A DNA stretch of 64,000 nucleotides from Silene latifolia (GCF_048544455.1 NC_133538.1:447343311-447407310), one strand, 5' to 3'. Positions 43,262 to 55,811 are shown, counted from the stretch's first letter. Notes: generated from the letters alone by a model not told the origin. Program-made: numbers and translations.

Positions 43262-44930
43262 TTACCATACAAATATAGGGGAATAAGATACCCCTAAACT
43301 ACTAGAAACGGAAGTAACGGGGCTAAAATTACAAGCGGAAGTAACTGAAGTAGAAAGACGACATTTCTTAAAAGGTGGATGATAATAGTCCTCGAACTGG
43401 AGCAAGTCAACCTCCTTTCTTTTTGCACATTCGATTGTTTCCGTGTACCTGCAAAAAAACAAAGGTAATTTGTCGACACAACCCAACGATCTCTTCCTTG
43501 AATTGGCAGCATACCTAACCATATGACTTCGGTGAATGGAATGCTCCTTGTGAAAACACTTCCTGCTCAAGTTCTCCTTGATTGCAACAAATTGAAACTG
43601 AACCGCGGATACCTTACTAACCACAGATGAATCACACGAAAGTCTTTTCTTCTTGGCAATATGTGAAACAGCCTCGTCATGACCAAACTCATCACTCTCA
43701 CTCTCACACCCCAAATGTGAATGCTAAAGGCGCACTTCATGTGAAAGATTAGGAATGGGAACTGCTGCTTCCCTTGAATTTTCTTCATGAGGAGTTAACG
43801 TCGAAATAAAATTTGTAGAGATGAGGGGACGAACCCTCAAAGATGACAAAGATCTTGGATGGTAAAACTGGAGATTCTTCCCGAGTAATAAATTCTCATA
43901 GTCTTGGGACGACAAACACAAAACGATTTTAGGATATTTTTTGTTGGAGAAGGAGTATTTTGCATGTCTTAGAGGTATAAGTGTTGGAGAGATTATCGTC
44001 ATTCTTAGCAGACAAAGCGGAAGCAGCCTCATTAAGAAGGCTATCTGAGTTCAGACTAATGAGAGGATCAGTGGCAGCAAATACAATATCAGAATCCATA
44101 ATAATGTCACAACAAGGCGCATCAGGGTGTTCAGAATCAATAATAAAAGCGGAAGTAGATATAACGTCAGCATGAGAAGGAGAAACATGATCTATAACCA
44201 AATGAGTTGAACTACAAGACGCTTCATCCAAATCAACACGGATTGGAAACTTATCAACCATATCATTATCTATCAAAGGTTTCTTACCTTTCATATCAGA
44301 ACCCAAAGGACGATTAAAAGGATAGGCGACGCGTTTTCCATTAACATTTTAAATTAAAAGATCAGCCACATAATGGAGTTCTCGATTAACATCTTTGTTT
44401 TGTGGGTCAAATTTCAGAGCATGTTCAAAGTCATTAAGAGCCTTGTCCAGAAGATTCAGATGCTTAAACGCCAGGCCTCTGCGATAAAGGGCCTTATCAT
44501 TACTCGGATCAAAAGATAAGACGAAAGTACAGTAACAACAAGCTTGATTATATTGGGAAAGCTTCAACTCGCAACCTGCTAAATTAAGGACAAGGGAGAG
44601 GCAGAGGGAAGTGGCTACGGGCTGGTCATGCACGGGTGGAAGGCCTAGGAATAATACGACTTTAAGGGCTCGAGTGTAGTGACGAGCGGCTAAAATGAAA
44701 TTCCCTTCCCTGTAGAGTGAGTTTCCCCTGTCTTTCGCCAAATGGATATTGGAGATGGAAGGAACCCCCAACTCCATAACCAACCTCGCAAGATCATCAT
44801 CATCGACACCAGTATCATCCACAACAAACAAATCACAAAGATTGAAAAGAAAAAATTGATACTCCATCAACAAACCCCGGGTTATATAGACAACAACTAT
44901 CACCCAGGAAAAATCCGATAAAACGCACAA
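43262..44930 (-). pseudogene. TPR-domain protein copy (stop and frameshift)
   Basis: An open frame runs from ATG 44930 to TAA 44351-44349. The more natural start is the internal Met at 44867 (MEYQFFLFNLCDLF). TPR repeats: AKDRGNSLYREGNFILAARHY (residues about 62-82), LVLNLAGCELKLSQYNQACC, and KALYRRGLAFKHLNLLDKAL with DFEHALKFDPQNKDVNREL. The Lys/Asn/Lys/Arg pattern resembles carboxylate-clamp TPRs of HSP70/HSP90 co-chaperones. The same frame continues past the TAA to about 43929 with an acidic Ser/Asp-rich tail (MGSDMKGKKPLIDNDMVDKF), then shifts to 43714-43262 (KKKRLSCDSS, HRSHMVRYAANSRKRSLG). The specific parent gene is not recognised. Confidence 0.65.
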
Positions 44931-45177
44931 CCAAAGATGAAACCAGAGACGAAGCTAGTAACTGTTGACTAAACGAAGAACAAAGTAGGAAAAACAGAGA
45001 AAACCTGAGAGAGATAAAAAAGCATGGGAAATTTAAATTGGATCAGCCTCTAGACGGTCATCATCTCAAAGGTGGAGCGAACAAACAGACCTTTCTGGCG
45101 GAGTGAATAAACAAGACCAAGAGGCAATTAGGCGGTGATGTGGTGAGGCGTTTGATGGAAATTTTAAGAATTTAGGA

Positions 45178-45228
45178 AAGGTAGAGAGAAGGGAGAGGAT
45201 TTTCTCTCTCTACCTTTACCAAACTCTC
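45178..45228. repeat. Inverted repeat in the leader of the TPR copy
   Basis: GGTAGAGAGAAGGGAGAGGA and TTCTCTCTCTACCTTTACC can fold together. It lies close to the 5' end of the retroposed unit, and no other role is visible. Confidence 0.5.
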
Positions 45229-45235
45229 CTTCGTG

Positions 45236-45251
45236 TGAGTAATTTAAAGTT
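45236..45251. repeat. 16-bp direct repeat, right copy
   Basis: TGAGTAATTTAAAGTT is identical to 43157-43172. Confidence 0.85.
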
Positions 45252-47374
45252 CGTCTCTAAAATAGTTTAAAAACAATTTGGGCTCATATTGAATTGAAAT
45301 ATGTCAAATTTTTCGTTGGCCCTTTAACTACTTCGGCTTTCTTGATGTGGCAATTCTATAGCTCTTACATTCTAGGGCCATTGCCACTCTATTAACTTTG
45401 TATTTTTTGTTAGCTTCCTCATTTGGGGTCCTTTTCCTTGTTATTCGATTATACAAGCCAATATATGATTGGACTCCTGGGTTCGGAATCAACCCACTCC
45501 CCCATTTCCAAAGACTTCCACAAGATTCCTAGTGCCTTTAATGGTTCTGTATAAAATTTTTTTGCAACTACTAATAAAGGTCTGTGTTTCAATAACACTA
45601 CTAAATATGCACAAGTCATTTTCAATGAATAATCAACTAAAAACATAATTATTTCTGGCTCCTAGATCATCTTCATTAACACGATAAGATACTTTAAAAA
45701 ACAATATACTACTAAGCTATAACTCACCCATTATAGGTCCCTAACCGACCTCGGAAAGATAATTGCACCACTTCGAATATTGTACATCTTTTCAGATTCA
45801 AGAATTATGTGCTTAACCTTAAAGAGAAAAAATTACGAAAACCCCATGAAACCACCCTGACATTGGAGTTCAGAACAGCAATGCAGATTATAATAAAATA
45901 CAAAGAGCATATGAGCCAGCAGTAAGCTTGTTTAAAAGTAAAAGGGCGATAACTATAGCAAAATTATAGCACAACTGAACAAAAAGACAGCGTTGTGGAA
46001 CTAGGTAAATCAAAATCTACCACATGACGTTGGACGATAGTTGGTTATATTATACCTTCCAGAGAAGCCAGAGAACGCAGCAGGAGCGTGTAGTATGGGG
46101 GCATGCGAAAATGATACTTCAGGGCCACAGACAAGATTTTTCCAAGGACCTTCATCCAAACATAGAAAACAGGAGTGAGAAACACCGACAGATGAAAATA
46201 ATGAGGCCACAATTTAGAAACTTGCAAATTTTAATATTTTTGAAGTTCAGTAGCAAGAAATACCTAACATACAAAACATATCGAAGCAACCGCATTTATG
46301 AGTTATAAAGCCTCATTGAAAAAGGTCCTAACAAGTTGGTGGTAACTAGTCCTGATCAGACGTCCTTAGAAGGGAAAATAATTTCAAGCGATGAGAGAGA
46401 ATAGCGGGAGCCGAGAGGAGCAAAATGTCCTTGAAAGAATTATTAATCCATAAGGATAGATCAATGTTATACACTTATACTCTAAAAATAGGTGAAAGGT
46501 ACATTGAGCCAAAACTTACTGTATGTATTAGGAATGGTGCCCACACTCTAGTGCCATCTATATCGTGTGTGAACCTTCCAGAATATTATCCCTACACTGT
46601 CTAACGAGAGAAAGGATGTTAGAAATTGTATATGCTCGAACAGGAATTGACAATAACACCGCACCAAATCGACTGCGTTTTCTTAATAGAATAATTTGAC
46701 CCTTATTAGTGCCTGGGTGAAACCAAATTTCCTATTGAGATAAGACGGTGCCATCTGATTTTAGGCACAAAAATCAGAGACGTAATATAGAAATATTTTG
46801 TGTAGAATGTTATATCGTTCTTTTGATGCAGTAGAAGATTATGTTTCTCTGTAACCTTTTCTTCTCATCGTTTATCTATTTATATAGAAAGGATCTGCGA
46901 AAATAAGGAAACATGGAGATGTATTTCTGAAGGGGTGCAGCTCTTCAGAAATTCTGATACCCCGTCATAGTTATTCGAACGAAAACTATTCTGCAATCCC
47001 GTAAATAATTATACGAGCGTACACTCCGTACTTCCCGAACTCGCATTATATTATTTAGAAATTACCCATCAATGAACCGACCTTAATTACGCCAAATGAA
47101 CCGGTAATTACTCTTAAATCACCAATATTCCTCCCCCATTTAAGCGTAACTAGTTTTCTTGCCAGTGCGTTGCACGGATATTAAAATAATGTGTGATAAA
47201 TTTTTCTCAATAAAATGGATAGACATATAGTACATCGTTCATGTCTAAGATTTTATGTATGCCGCATGACCAACAAATAATTCCCGTTAACATAATATTG
47301 ACATAAGAATAAAAGAGTGTTTAATTAATAAAATACTTTTTTTTAAGAAAAATAAGTCAATATAAAGTTTATAT
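45252..47374. other. Unassigned AT-rich DNA
   Basis: Reading frames here (for example 45449-45646 minus and 46024-46308 plus) are short and carry no recognised motif. I see no element ends or RNA genes. Some stretches could be old, decayed transposon or intron sequence. Confidence 0.5.
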
Positions 47375-48155
47375 ATATGATACTTAGACCGATAGTTTTT
47401 AGAATTTATTCATTAATACATGTTTATTTTTCAATTGGTCAAAGAAAAACAATAATATCTACTCTTTAATCTGCATAATCAACTCAATGATGCAACAAAT
47501 CTCTTTCTTTCGAATAACAACCATAATTTAATCATTGCTGGATCAAATTGTAATTATGTAAAAACATTTAAAGGTAGTTAGAATGTTATATCTCCGGGTC
47601 AAATTATAGAAGTACGTTTGAATGTGAACTAAATTCCGACGCAATACTACATGGCTAGGGCTTCTTATAACACCCCCCCCCCCCCCACCCCCCTTTATAG
47701 CAATATTCTAGGCCCCCATTTTCTCATTTGAAACAAAATTTTTCACGCACACCCCTATTTTTCTTCCCTATTCACACATATGATACCTGGACTGATAGTT
47801 TTTAGAATTTGTTCATTAATATCTGTTTGTTTTTTAACTGGTCAAGGAAAACAATAATATCTACTTTGCATAATCAACTCAATGATGCAATAAATCTCCT
47901 TCTTTAGAATAACAACCATAATTTAATCATTGTTGGGTCAAATGGTAGTTACGTAAAAATATTTACAGGTAGTTAAATGTTATATCTCCCGGTCAAACTA
48001 TAGACGTACCTTTGAATATGAACCAAATTCCAACGCAATACTATATGGCTGGGGCTGCTTATGACACCCCCTATAATAATAGTCTTGCCCCTCATCTTCT
48101 CATTTGAAACAAAATCCTTCACGCAGACCCCTATTTTTCTTCCCTATTCACACAC
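47375..48155. repeat. Tandem duplication, ~400-bp unit
   Basis: Unit 1 (about 47375-47777) and unit 2 (about 47778-48155) share ATATGATAC, GATAGTTTTTAGAATTT, CAATAATATCTACT, CATAATCAACTCAATGATGC, CAACCATAATTTAATCATTG and CCCCTATTTTTCTTCCCTAT in the same order, with moderate divergence. A poly-C tract (47673-47693) is confined to unit 1. Confidence 0.88.
47673..47693. repeat. Poly-C tract
   Basis: Fourteen Cs, one A and six Cs. Length may be uncertain in the assembly. Confidence 0.9.
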
Positions 48156-49943
48156 ATGATCTAAAACAATCTCATCCCTTGAAAGATCGCATTGTCTTCG
48201 AAACTTCTCTCAAATTTATCCATCCAGGTTTATCAGTATGATCTTTTGAGATTTCTTGTTATTATTCATGTTATCTATATGTTTTAACGCAAGCGATATT
48301 TTGCTGATAAATAACCTTATTTATTATCACTATCCTCATTAAACTCATCACCCTCTCCAAATGCACCCTCCCTCCACCACACTAATTTAACCGCGAAATA
48401 AAACATCAGCCACAGTGATTAGTTCTTACTACTTGAAACAACCTCTAATCCACTACCACTATCACTACCTTTCTGCCACGTTTTACATCGAAGAAGTCAT
48501 AAATCACATTCACCTCCATAAAACACCAATCTTTACACCAGATGATATGGATCCTCATCTCCCTTATCGAAGACAATTAATTTCTCCTTCAACAAAGAAA
48601 AGTTTAAGAAGCAATCTTCCCTCTTATCTCTCTCCCTTTCCCTTCCTAGTCTTTTTCTCGTCCCCTCCCCTACCTCCATTTCAGATACTCAAACAAAGTG
48701 TTTGGGTACTATGTTTATAAACTGAATAAGTTTGAATATTATATATATATATATATACACGAACTTTGCTATTTAATTCATTTTGCATAAATAAATCTTA
48801 CTACCTCCATCTCATTTTTATTGTCCTTTTTTCTTGAAATTTTATTATCTCATAATTATTATCCCCTTTCTAGGTCTATTAAGGAAAAACTTTAGTCAAC
48901 CAACTCATCGCAATCAACCTCATTCCCACTCGAAACAACCTTTACCCACTACTTAATCCCTTCGGTTCACACATAAAACAGTCTAAAATGCAATGCTTTA
49001 ATCTCTCTCTTGAAAAGTCCATCTAACTAACAGAAAACTAACCGTACTTTACGAACTTCATCAGTTTTACATCCCGTAAAGTTTAAGTTGAACATGACAA
49101 AAAAAATGCAGAAACTTAGGTTTTGTTTGATAACGACAGAATGAACATTTTTTTAAGCATTTTGAGAGTTTTTACACTATTTAAATAACAAATGTGCTAT
49201 TTTGAGTGTTGGTCATCGTCATATTGAAATAGTAGATTGTGGTGTAATTTCCTGTTTTACATTATGATCTTTAATTAGTATATTGTAAGAAAATAAAAAT
49301 TGAGTTTTTTTATCTTCGAGGAAATTAAAGATCAAACTTTATCTTTATCATATTTATAATTAATATTCTTCACGTAAAATATATAAATTTAAGCAAGTTC
49401 AAATAAGTTAGCTAAAAGTTATAATCACAAATTGTACGAAGCAGTATAATCATTTTTTTTATGAATATAAAATAAATGTCATAAACTTCATGAGAATATT
49501 AAGGCGGTAGAGAACTATAGAAGAGTTGGCAAGTACGTGATCCCCTTTTAGGTTTAAATTTTTTCATTTTTTTTTATATTTTTGCCTAAAGGTGGTTAAA
49601 GCATCGTATCATGCATGACGAATATGTCTCACCCTTCCCCAATTCGTATCTCTCCCTAAATTATAGTGATGATGTGCTCAATTTACACATAAAAAAATAT
49701 ATAGCATCAACAATAATTAGTTTGCTCCATATAATTCAATAGTACCGTTTTTTATGCATCTAAATTTGTCAGAAGAAAAGCTTGAGAGAGACGGTCTTTA
49801 CTATGTTAGGGAAAGACTACTCTTACCCTTTTATGTGTTTTTCATGACTTTTTTTAAATGTTGATCGTTGCTTGAATTGAATCTTAACCTTATAAATATT
49901 TCTATAATAAGTGTATCTAATTTACCTTCAAGTCTCATTCAAA
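48156..49943. other. Unassigned AT-rich DNA
   Basis: No gene is supported. An open frame at 48415-48720 has biased Pro/Ser/Leu/His composition and no motif. A CTACCTCCATCTCATTTTTATT-like string at 48801 resembles one end of a Stowaway-type MITE, but no partner end was found. A short (TA)n lies near 48740-48758. Confidence 0.5.
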
Positions 49944-49948
49944 TCTAT
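49944..49948. repeat. Target-site duplication TCTAT, left copy, chimera C/D
   Basis: TCTAT precedes the C 5' LTR and recurs at 59137-59141 right after the inverted D LTR. Confidence 0.8.
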
Positions 49949-51401
49949 TGATACGTGCAATTTATATAGTCCTTTTTGGCCACTTAATGCACGCGTTTCT
50001 ATGTCAATCTGCTGTGTTGTATTGCAAAATGCCCCGAATAGGCTACTTTGATTTGGTTTGTCTTAATTGCAGGAACGGACCTGAAAGTAGTGGAACCGTA
50101 CCTTTTTCTAGTCCTTTAGCATGCAATTATGGAGATGGAAGGTTTTGAGCAGAAATGTTATGCCTCGGGAAGCGTGAATGAGTCTCGAAAGCTGACCAAG
50201 TGAAGAACATGAGCTGTTTCAGTAGCTGAGCACTCGATCGAAGACTTTTCCTAGTCTACTGTTCGATCGAGTGGTTTCGGTGGTCCAAGATGGTCGATCG
50301 AGTTCCTGCTGAGCTTGATCGAAGTTGGCTGATTTGAAGGTCCTCGATCGAAGGCTGTTTCTGTTCGATCGAAGGATTTGGCTAGAGATTTGCTCGATCG
50401 AGTGGAATGGAATGCCTCAATCGAGAGGTTTGCTGTTTACACGGGATTTTATTTTGTGATTATCCTTAGTTAATAGTTTAGTTTATTTAATAAATATCTT
50501 CCTTATATAAGGGAAGAAGTAATTAGGTTATGATTATATTTTAACCACTTTTTAATCCTAAAAACTTTAAGCAGACATTTTTTTCTTCCTTTGCAACGTA
50601 ACTTGTTCTTATTGCCAGATTCGCTTCTTTGTAATCTCTCTTCACTCTTTACACTTAATTTAATTCTTCTTTGCATTCTCTTAATCTTTTGCTCTTAATT
50701 CCTGTCTTAGTTATTGTTATTGCTGGTTTATGTTATTTCCTATTTATCATATTATGTCTCTTGTTAATTCATATATCGTTGTTGTTTATTCAATCAATAT
50801 TATGAGTAGCTAAATCCCGCTATGTTAGGATTAGGGGAGCTATCATGGTAGTGAATAAATGAAGTTATGAATAGATTAGATGGTTGAATTTTGAGAACTG
50901 TTTTATGACAATATAATTGTAATCGTTTAGTTGAGTGCACTCTTCTAAATTAGTTAATTTGGTTAAGTTCAGACCTAGATCGAGAGATTGGAATGAATAG
51001 ACCTGTTATGAACAGTAAGACTACACTAATGAGGGCGAGAGTTAAGTTAGCTGTATCTTAGGGTAGAAAGTGGACCGAGAGGACCTTTCCTATACCCTTC
51101 TCACATTAGACGGTCTGAGCTATTTATGACTGATTTGGCTAATTACCATGGTGAACCGACTTCCTAACATTCCCCTCTTTATTTTATTACAACTTATTTA
51201 TCTTTACGGTCTTTATTTCTCTTATTCTCTTTGCTTTAATCCTTTTAGTTTAGAAAACAATTTCAAATTACCCAATTGTTACCACGACAGACTTAGATAG
51301 CAGATAGATATAATAACCTCCCTGTGGAGATCGACCCTACTTCCACTGGCTTCTGTTAGTTGATTTAGATATTTATTTTTGGTACTAGACGACATGTATC
51401 A
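49949..51401 (+). repeat. 5' LTR of element C (1453 bp)
   Basis: It starts TGATACGTGC and ends GACATGTATCA. Palindromes of the type CTCGATCGAG/TTCGATCGAA/TTCGATCGAG occur at 50230-50430, with pairs centred at 50297.5/50318.5 and 50347.5/50368.5 (21 bp each). Its partner LTR is missing. Confidence 0.85.
50230..50430. repeat. Palindrome pairs in the C LTR
   Basis: Eight TCGATCGA or one-mismatch copies. Two adjacent pairs are 21 bp apart, one pair 23 bp and one pair 29 bp. Confidence 0.9.
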
Positions 51402-51406
51402 AATTT

Positions 51407-51424
51407 TGGCGCCATTGCCAGGGA
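51407..51424 (+). promoter_or_regulatory. Primer-binding site, tRNA-Asp type (C)
   Basis: TGGCGCCATTGCCAGGGA lies 5 nt after the LTR, with two differences from the Na PBS. Confidence 0.88.
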
Positions 51425-51527
51425 AACAATTAGCCTGTTTATCTGTCTATTTTTCTTCTGTCTTAGTCTCAAGGGAATTTTAATTCCTTGAAGTTGTTCT
51501 TATTATTTTTCTTTCTTAGTTTTGTGT

Positions 51528-54305
51528 ATGCCCAGGTCTAACAGGTCAGAATTAGTATCATCTGATCCTGAACTGGAGCGGACTCTTCGCTATAGACAAA
51601 GCTTACTGAGAAAGAATCATCAAAAGGAAGTCTTGAGTACTTTTGAACCCGATCTTGAACACTTTTTATTTGCAGAACACCAGTCTTTTGAAGAAGCTAT
51701 TTTTGCAGCCAATTCTGTGAAGATGCCTAACATCGTGAGTCATTCTGAGCCTACAACTGCCTCTATCCCTAAAGGTTTCAACCTTGCAACAGAAGATGGT
51801 AGTACATTTGACATTCGGCCGTCTTATATCAATTTGGTCGAGAGAAATATGTACCATGGGGTAGCTGGTGAGGATCCGCGAAAGTACATGGAGGTTTTCA
51901 CAGACTACTGTTCTACCATTCCCGCTACTAAGGGAGTGACACAGGATAAGATTAAGGAATTTCTATTTTCTTTCTCTCTGACTGATGGAGCCCGAGAGTG
52001 GCGCACTGATCTTGATATGACTGCAGCTGGGATTACCAACTGGAAGACCCTGGCTCTAGCCTTTTATAAAAGGTACTTTCCTCCGTAGAGAACTAATCAA
52101 CTGAGAGGAAAGATTACAAGTTTCAAGCAAACTCCAAACGAGAACTTGTATGAGGCGTGGGGTCGGTTCAAGAAACTAGTGCCGTCAGTCCCTCATCACG
52201 GTTTCGATCAGTGGTTTTTGTGCAACCAATTTTATAATGGTTTGTATGACGATCACCGTGCTATTTTGGATGTTGCATCCAATGGTCGATTCCAGAAGAA
52301 TATTGGCGATGACAAAGGTTGGGTAATCATAGAGGAGATGGCTACCCATTGTGCTGAATATGGGAATCCTAGAGGGGGAATTAGAACAGTTTCTTCTGTT
52401 GATAGTGCAGTTGTGGCTCAGCTGGAAGCCATGAATGCCAGGTTTGACAAGTTGGAGTTGTAGAACGCGGGGGATCAACAGACGGTCCACTTGTTGACAA
52501 GACAAGAGACCGTTTCATGTGAGAGATGTGGTAGTAATGATGGTCACACTGTTGTAGACTGTCTAGCTGAGAAGGAGCAGGTCTTTGCCTTTCAACAATA
52601 CAGGCAAGGAGGCTCCTACTATAATAATAAGAATGGCATCCATCCTAACTTGAGATGGACAAGTCAAAATGTATTGAATCCTACACCTCCACCACAGCAG
52701 CAACAACCATATGTTCTACCTCATAAAGATCAACAAGGCTTTCAAAAGCCCCCATCTTTCCCACCGCCGCAACAAGGTGCCTCTTCTAGTAGCATAAGTG
52801 ATGTGGCTGAGTTGAAGTCAATGATACAATCATTGACTATTCAATTGCAAAAGAGTCACCAACAAAAAGATGCATCTATTAAGTCACTTGAATCACAAAT
52901 AGCTAAACTCGCCACTAATCAAGCTTCGAGGCAGCCGTGTCATTTACCGCCCTAACCTGACAAGAAACATCATGAGATGGTAAATTTAATCAATCTGAGG
53001 AGTGGTCTCTCCTATGAAGGACCTAAAATGCCATCTGAAAGTGATAAAACAGACCCAAAAATTGAAGTTGCTGTGAGTGAACAGTTGTTGTCTGATGAAA
53101 ATTTGCTGAATCCGAGAAAAGTACTCGATCGACTAATCTCAGGAGGTCAATCGAGAGAAAAAGCTATGGAAATTACTTGATCGAATGGTTCTGATGTTCG
53201 ATCGAGTACTGTTGAAATAGGAGCTTTCGATCGAGTTGGTAATAGTACTCGATCGTGTGAAATTGATGAAGAAGTTACTCGATCGAAGGAAAAGCATGCT
53301 CGATCGAGTAAAAACGATGCTGATCGTGTTGATTCTTTGGCAAAAAGAAATGAAGGACTAGCTATTCCCATTACGGTCCCATTCCCGAGGCGATTGCAGA
53401 ACAGGAAGGCTAAACAACTGTTCGGTAAATTTGCTGATATTTTAAAGAGCCTTCATGTCAACGTTCCCTTCGCCGAATTGCTAACCCAGGTACCCTCTTA
53501 TATGAAATTCATGAAAGAAATATTAACACGTAAGAGGCATATTAGTGATCATGAAACGGTGGCCTTGACTGAAGTGGGCACTGCCCTAATTTAAAATAAG
53601 TCTCCGCCTAAATTATCTGACCCGGATAGCTTTTCTATTCCATGCCATATAGGGACCCACTTAATTGATAATCCATTATGTGATCTGGGAGCTAGTATGA
53701 GCGTCCTACCGTTGTCTCTCGCCAAGAGACTCGGTTTGACTAAATTTCATTGTACTAACATGAATGTGCATATGGCCGACCGCACTTTATCACGACCCCT
53801 AGGTGTCTTAGAGGACATACCTGTAAAGATCGGGAAATTCTTTATTCCCGTTGACTTTGTAGTCTTAGACATCCCCGAAGATTCTTACACTCCTATCATT
53901 TTAGGACAACCATTCCTATTTACTGCTCGCGCAGTGATAGATGTCGGGGGAAAGACTCTTACTTTTCAGGTAGGTGATGAGGAGTTGATTTTCTTTCAGT
54001 CCAATATTCGTAGGGCCCCTATGGAGGTTCAACCTTGCAATGCACTACCCTCTAAAGACCCAGACACAGATTCTCCAAATGATAATATTGAGTCATGCGC
54101 TGCTATATTGACACCTCCGCCTCAGATTGAGAGCATTAGGGAGGACCATTCTGTTATTTCTATTGTTACAGGTATAAATAGAATGGACATTGGAGATTCC
54201 GTCGATAAATGTATAATGAAATTCAAACTCACTGATGGGAATGATGCCAAAGCAGATGCCAAAGAGAAAGGCTGGAACAAGGAAAAGAAGAAAGTGAAGG
54301 CGTAA
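51528..54305 (+). pseudogene. C gag-protease polyprotein (several stops)
   Basis: The ATG at 51528 (MPRSNRSELVSSDPELERTL) corresponds to the Na/Nb start. Gag: GVTQDKIKEFLFSFSLTDGA, REWRTDLDMTAAGITNWKTL and YKRYFPP, then TAG (52086-52088), FKQTPNENLYEAWGRFKKL and WFLCNQFYNGLYDDHRAIL. The knuckle-like CERCGSNDGHTVVDC (about 52520-52562) has one extra residue before His compared with Na. A Gln/Pro-rich region, a stop near 52954, a linker with palindromes (53122-53308) and a stop at 53592-53594 follow. Protease: CDLGASMSVLPLS (about 53682), VPVDFVVLDIPED-like block, PIILGQPFLFTARAVIDVGG. It ends at TAA 54303-54305. Same architecture as Na and Nb, clearly diverged. Confidence 0.83.
53122..53308. 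repeat. Palindrome pairs inside the C gag-protease frame
   Basis: Centres are 53128.5/53150.5, 53180.5/53201.5, 53230.5/53252.5 and 53282.5/53303.5, so four pairs with spacing 21-22 bp. Flanks are CTC..GAG or TTC..GAA, unlike the GGTC..GACC of Na/Nb. Confidence 0.93.
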
Positions 54306-54651
54306 GTGGATGCAAACTATTCTTCTTTAGTTAATTCCAGTTCATAAAGATCACGAAGCATGGTCCGTGATGCTGAAGGGACCTCCTCCAGTCAGAAGCC
54401 CTCATGTGGGCTGTTGAAGTGTTTCGAAAGATGGACGGGAAATGTCCCGTTGTAAAACCAATTTGTAATTTCAAGTTTTGTTAGATATTTTTAATTGCTT
54501 TTTAGACATTAACGTAGTTAGTTTTAAATAGCGTAGGACCGAATATAGACTACGTATTGTGAATTTGGTATTTTCGGGAAGTATTTTTCTGTGTTTTTAT
54601 GCAGGTTTGGGGAAGATATGCTACATTGGGATGCGTGCTAAAAGAAAAGGC

Positions 54652-54949
54652 TTCGATCGAGTACTTATTGTACTCGAACGAGCAGAATGCCCAGGTAAAG
54701 CCTTCGATCGAGTAAACAAGAATACTCGATCGAAATGTCCAATTTGAGGGTTCTTCGATCGAGTTGTCCTGTACTCGATAGAGAAGAAATGAGGAGCTAA
54801 AGTCCTCGATCGAACAATCTGCTGTTTTCGATCGAGTAGAATCCAAGGAGGAGAATGAAGCTTTCGATCGAACACTTCCAACGCTTTCGATCGAACAGAA
54901 TTATGAGGAGAGCTCTCGATCGAGTGGTTTCAAATCACTCGATCGAGTA
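54652..54949. repeat. Palindrome array downstream of the C protease
   Basis: About ten TCGATCGA or near copies with TTC/CTC..GAG/GAA flanks lie between the protease stop and the extra ORF. The array is preceded by GGTTTGGGGAAGA (54604), another purine-tract-like string. Confidence 0.9.
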
Positions 54950-55145
54950 ACCTGCATTGTTAAAACACGAGGGAGTTTTCTACTTCCTTAATCTATTTTC
55001 ATTTCTTCTTCTTCTTTCTTCCCTTTTCACGATAAAACTCAAAATAAACCCCAAATCCCTCATTTTCTTCCCCTAATTACCAATCCAATTACCCAAAATC
55101 ACTCCTTGCAATCAATTAGATCATGATGTTATAGATATTCAGGCC

Positions 55146-55811
55146 ATGTTGGCCATGTTTTGGTTAGCTAAGGACCAACGGACATGGAAGATTAATGGTT
55201 CCGAGTCCGTGACCTTACCTTTTCCCGACCTACCCCGTCTTTTACCCCTGACCACTGTGTCGGGTAGGTTACTTCCACCTCTACCTTCTTACCACCTTTC
55301 ACTTGCTCCTTCTGCTTCTAAGAAGCGTAAGAGACCTGACACTAATGTCAGAGAGACCAGAGAGGGGTCCACACCTACCCAGATTGGGCAGACGTCCACG
55401 TCCACGCCCACGCCAACACCGACCCCTATCTCTACTCCTTCTTTTACTCAGCCGGTTCTGCCGACTAATTTTGTTGCTCCTAATCCTTTTGTGGCGCATG
55501 AGGTCATAGACCAAGGGCGTGGTCACGCTCTGATTTTGGATATGTGCAGTCGAGTGGCTCGTATAGAGCGGGACTAGGCGCTTGCCTTGTTCCCTCTATT
55601 CGAGTACCACATAAGGAGATGACGTCCCATTCCAGATGGCTGGCCACACCCTTCTTTCTACCGGTACCCTGCGGAGGGGTACCCACAGCCGGAGAGCGAG
55701 GCGGACACAACTGAGCAGGAGGAGAGAGCTAGAGCTGACGAGAGAAGGAGACGGGAGCAGGAGCGTGACCCCGACTACACGGTGGTCGACGAGGAGGAGG
55801 CTGACGAGTAG
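55146..55811 (+). pseudogene. Extra ORF of element C, function unknown (two in-frame stops)
   Basis: This is a single 222-codon frame from ATG 55146 to TAG 55811, interrupted by TAG at 55575-55577 and TGA near 55620. It has a Leu/Pro-rich first part, a KKRKRP basic patch (nuclear-signal-like), a Thr/Pro repeat (STPTPTPTPISTP), an alpha-helical RIERD region and an acidic C-terminal end (DPDYTVVDEEEADE). No counterpart is obvious in Na or Nb. Athila-type elements often carry an extra ORF after the protease/pol region, but I cannot match this one to a known family. Confidence 0.45.

Larger units (their letters stand above)
43173..45235 (-). mobile_element. Retroposed gene copy (unit between the 16-bp repeats)
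   Basis: On the minus strand the unit starts near 45235 with CT-rich leader-like sequence, carries a TPR coding region, and ends in an A-run of about 8 nt that merges with the repeat at 43172. The A-run, flanking duplications and long uninterrupted frame suggest a processed copy. A TTTTTTTGCAG-like string near 43450 could be a retained intron end, so complete intron loss is not proven. Confidence 0.6.

Noticed and set aside
48415..48720. Open frame of 101 codons
   Set aside because: Composition follows the local AT/C-rich sequence. There is no motif and no supporting gene structure.
48801..48860. Possible Stowaway MITE end
   Set aside because: Only one end-like string was found, without an inverted partner or TA duplication.
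55299..55526. Arg-rich minus-strand frame
   Set aside because: It is a shadow of the Thr/Pro repeat of the extra ORF in element C.
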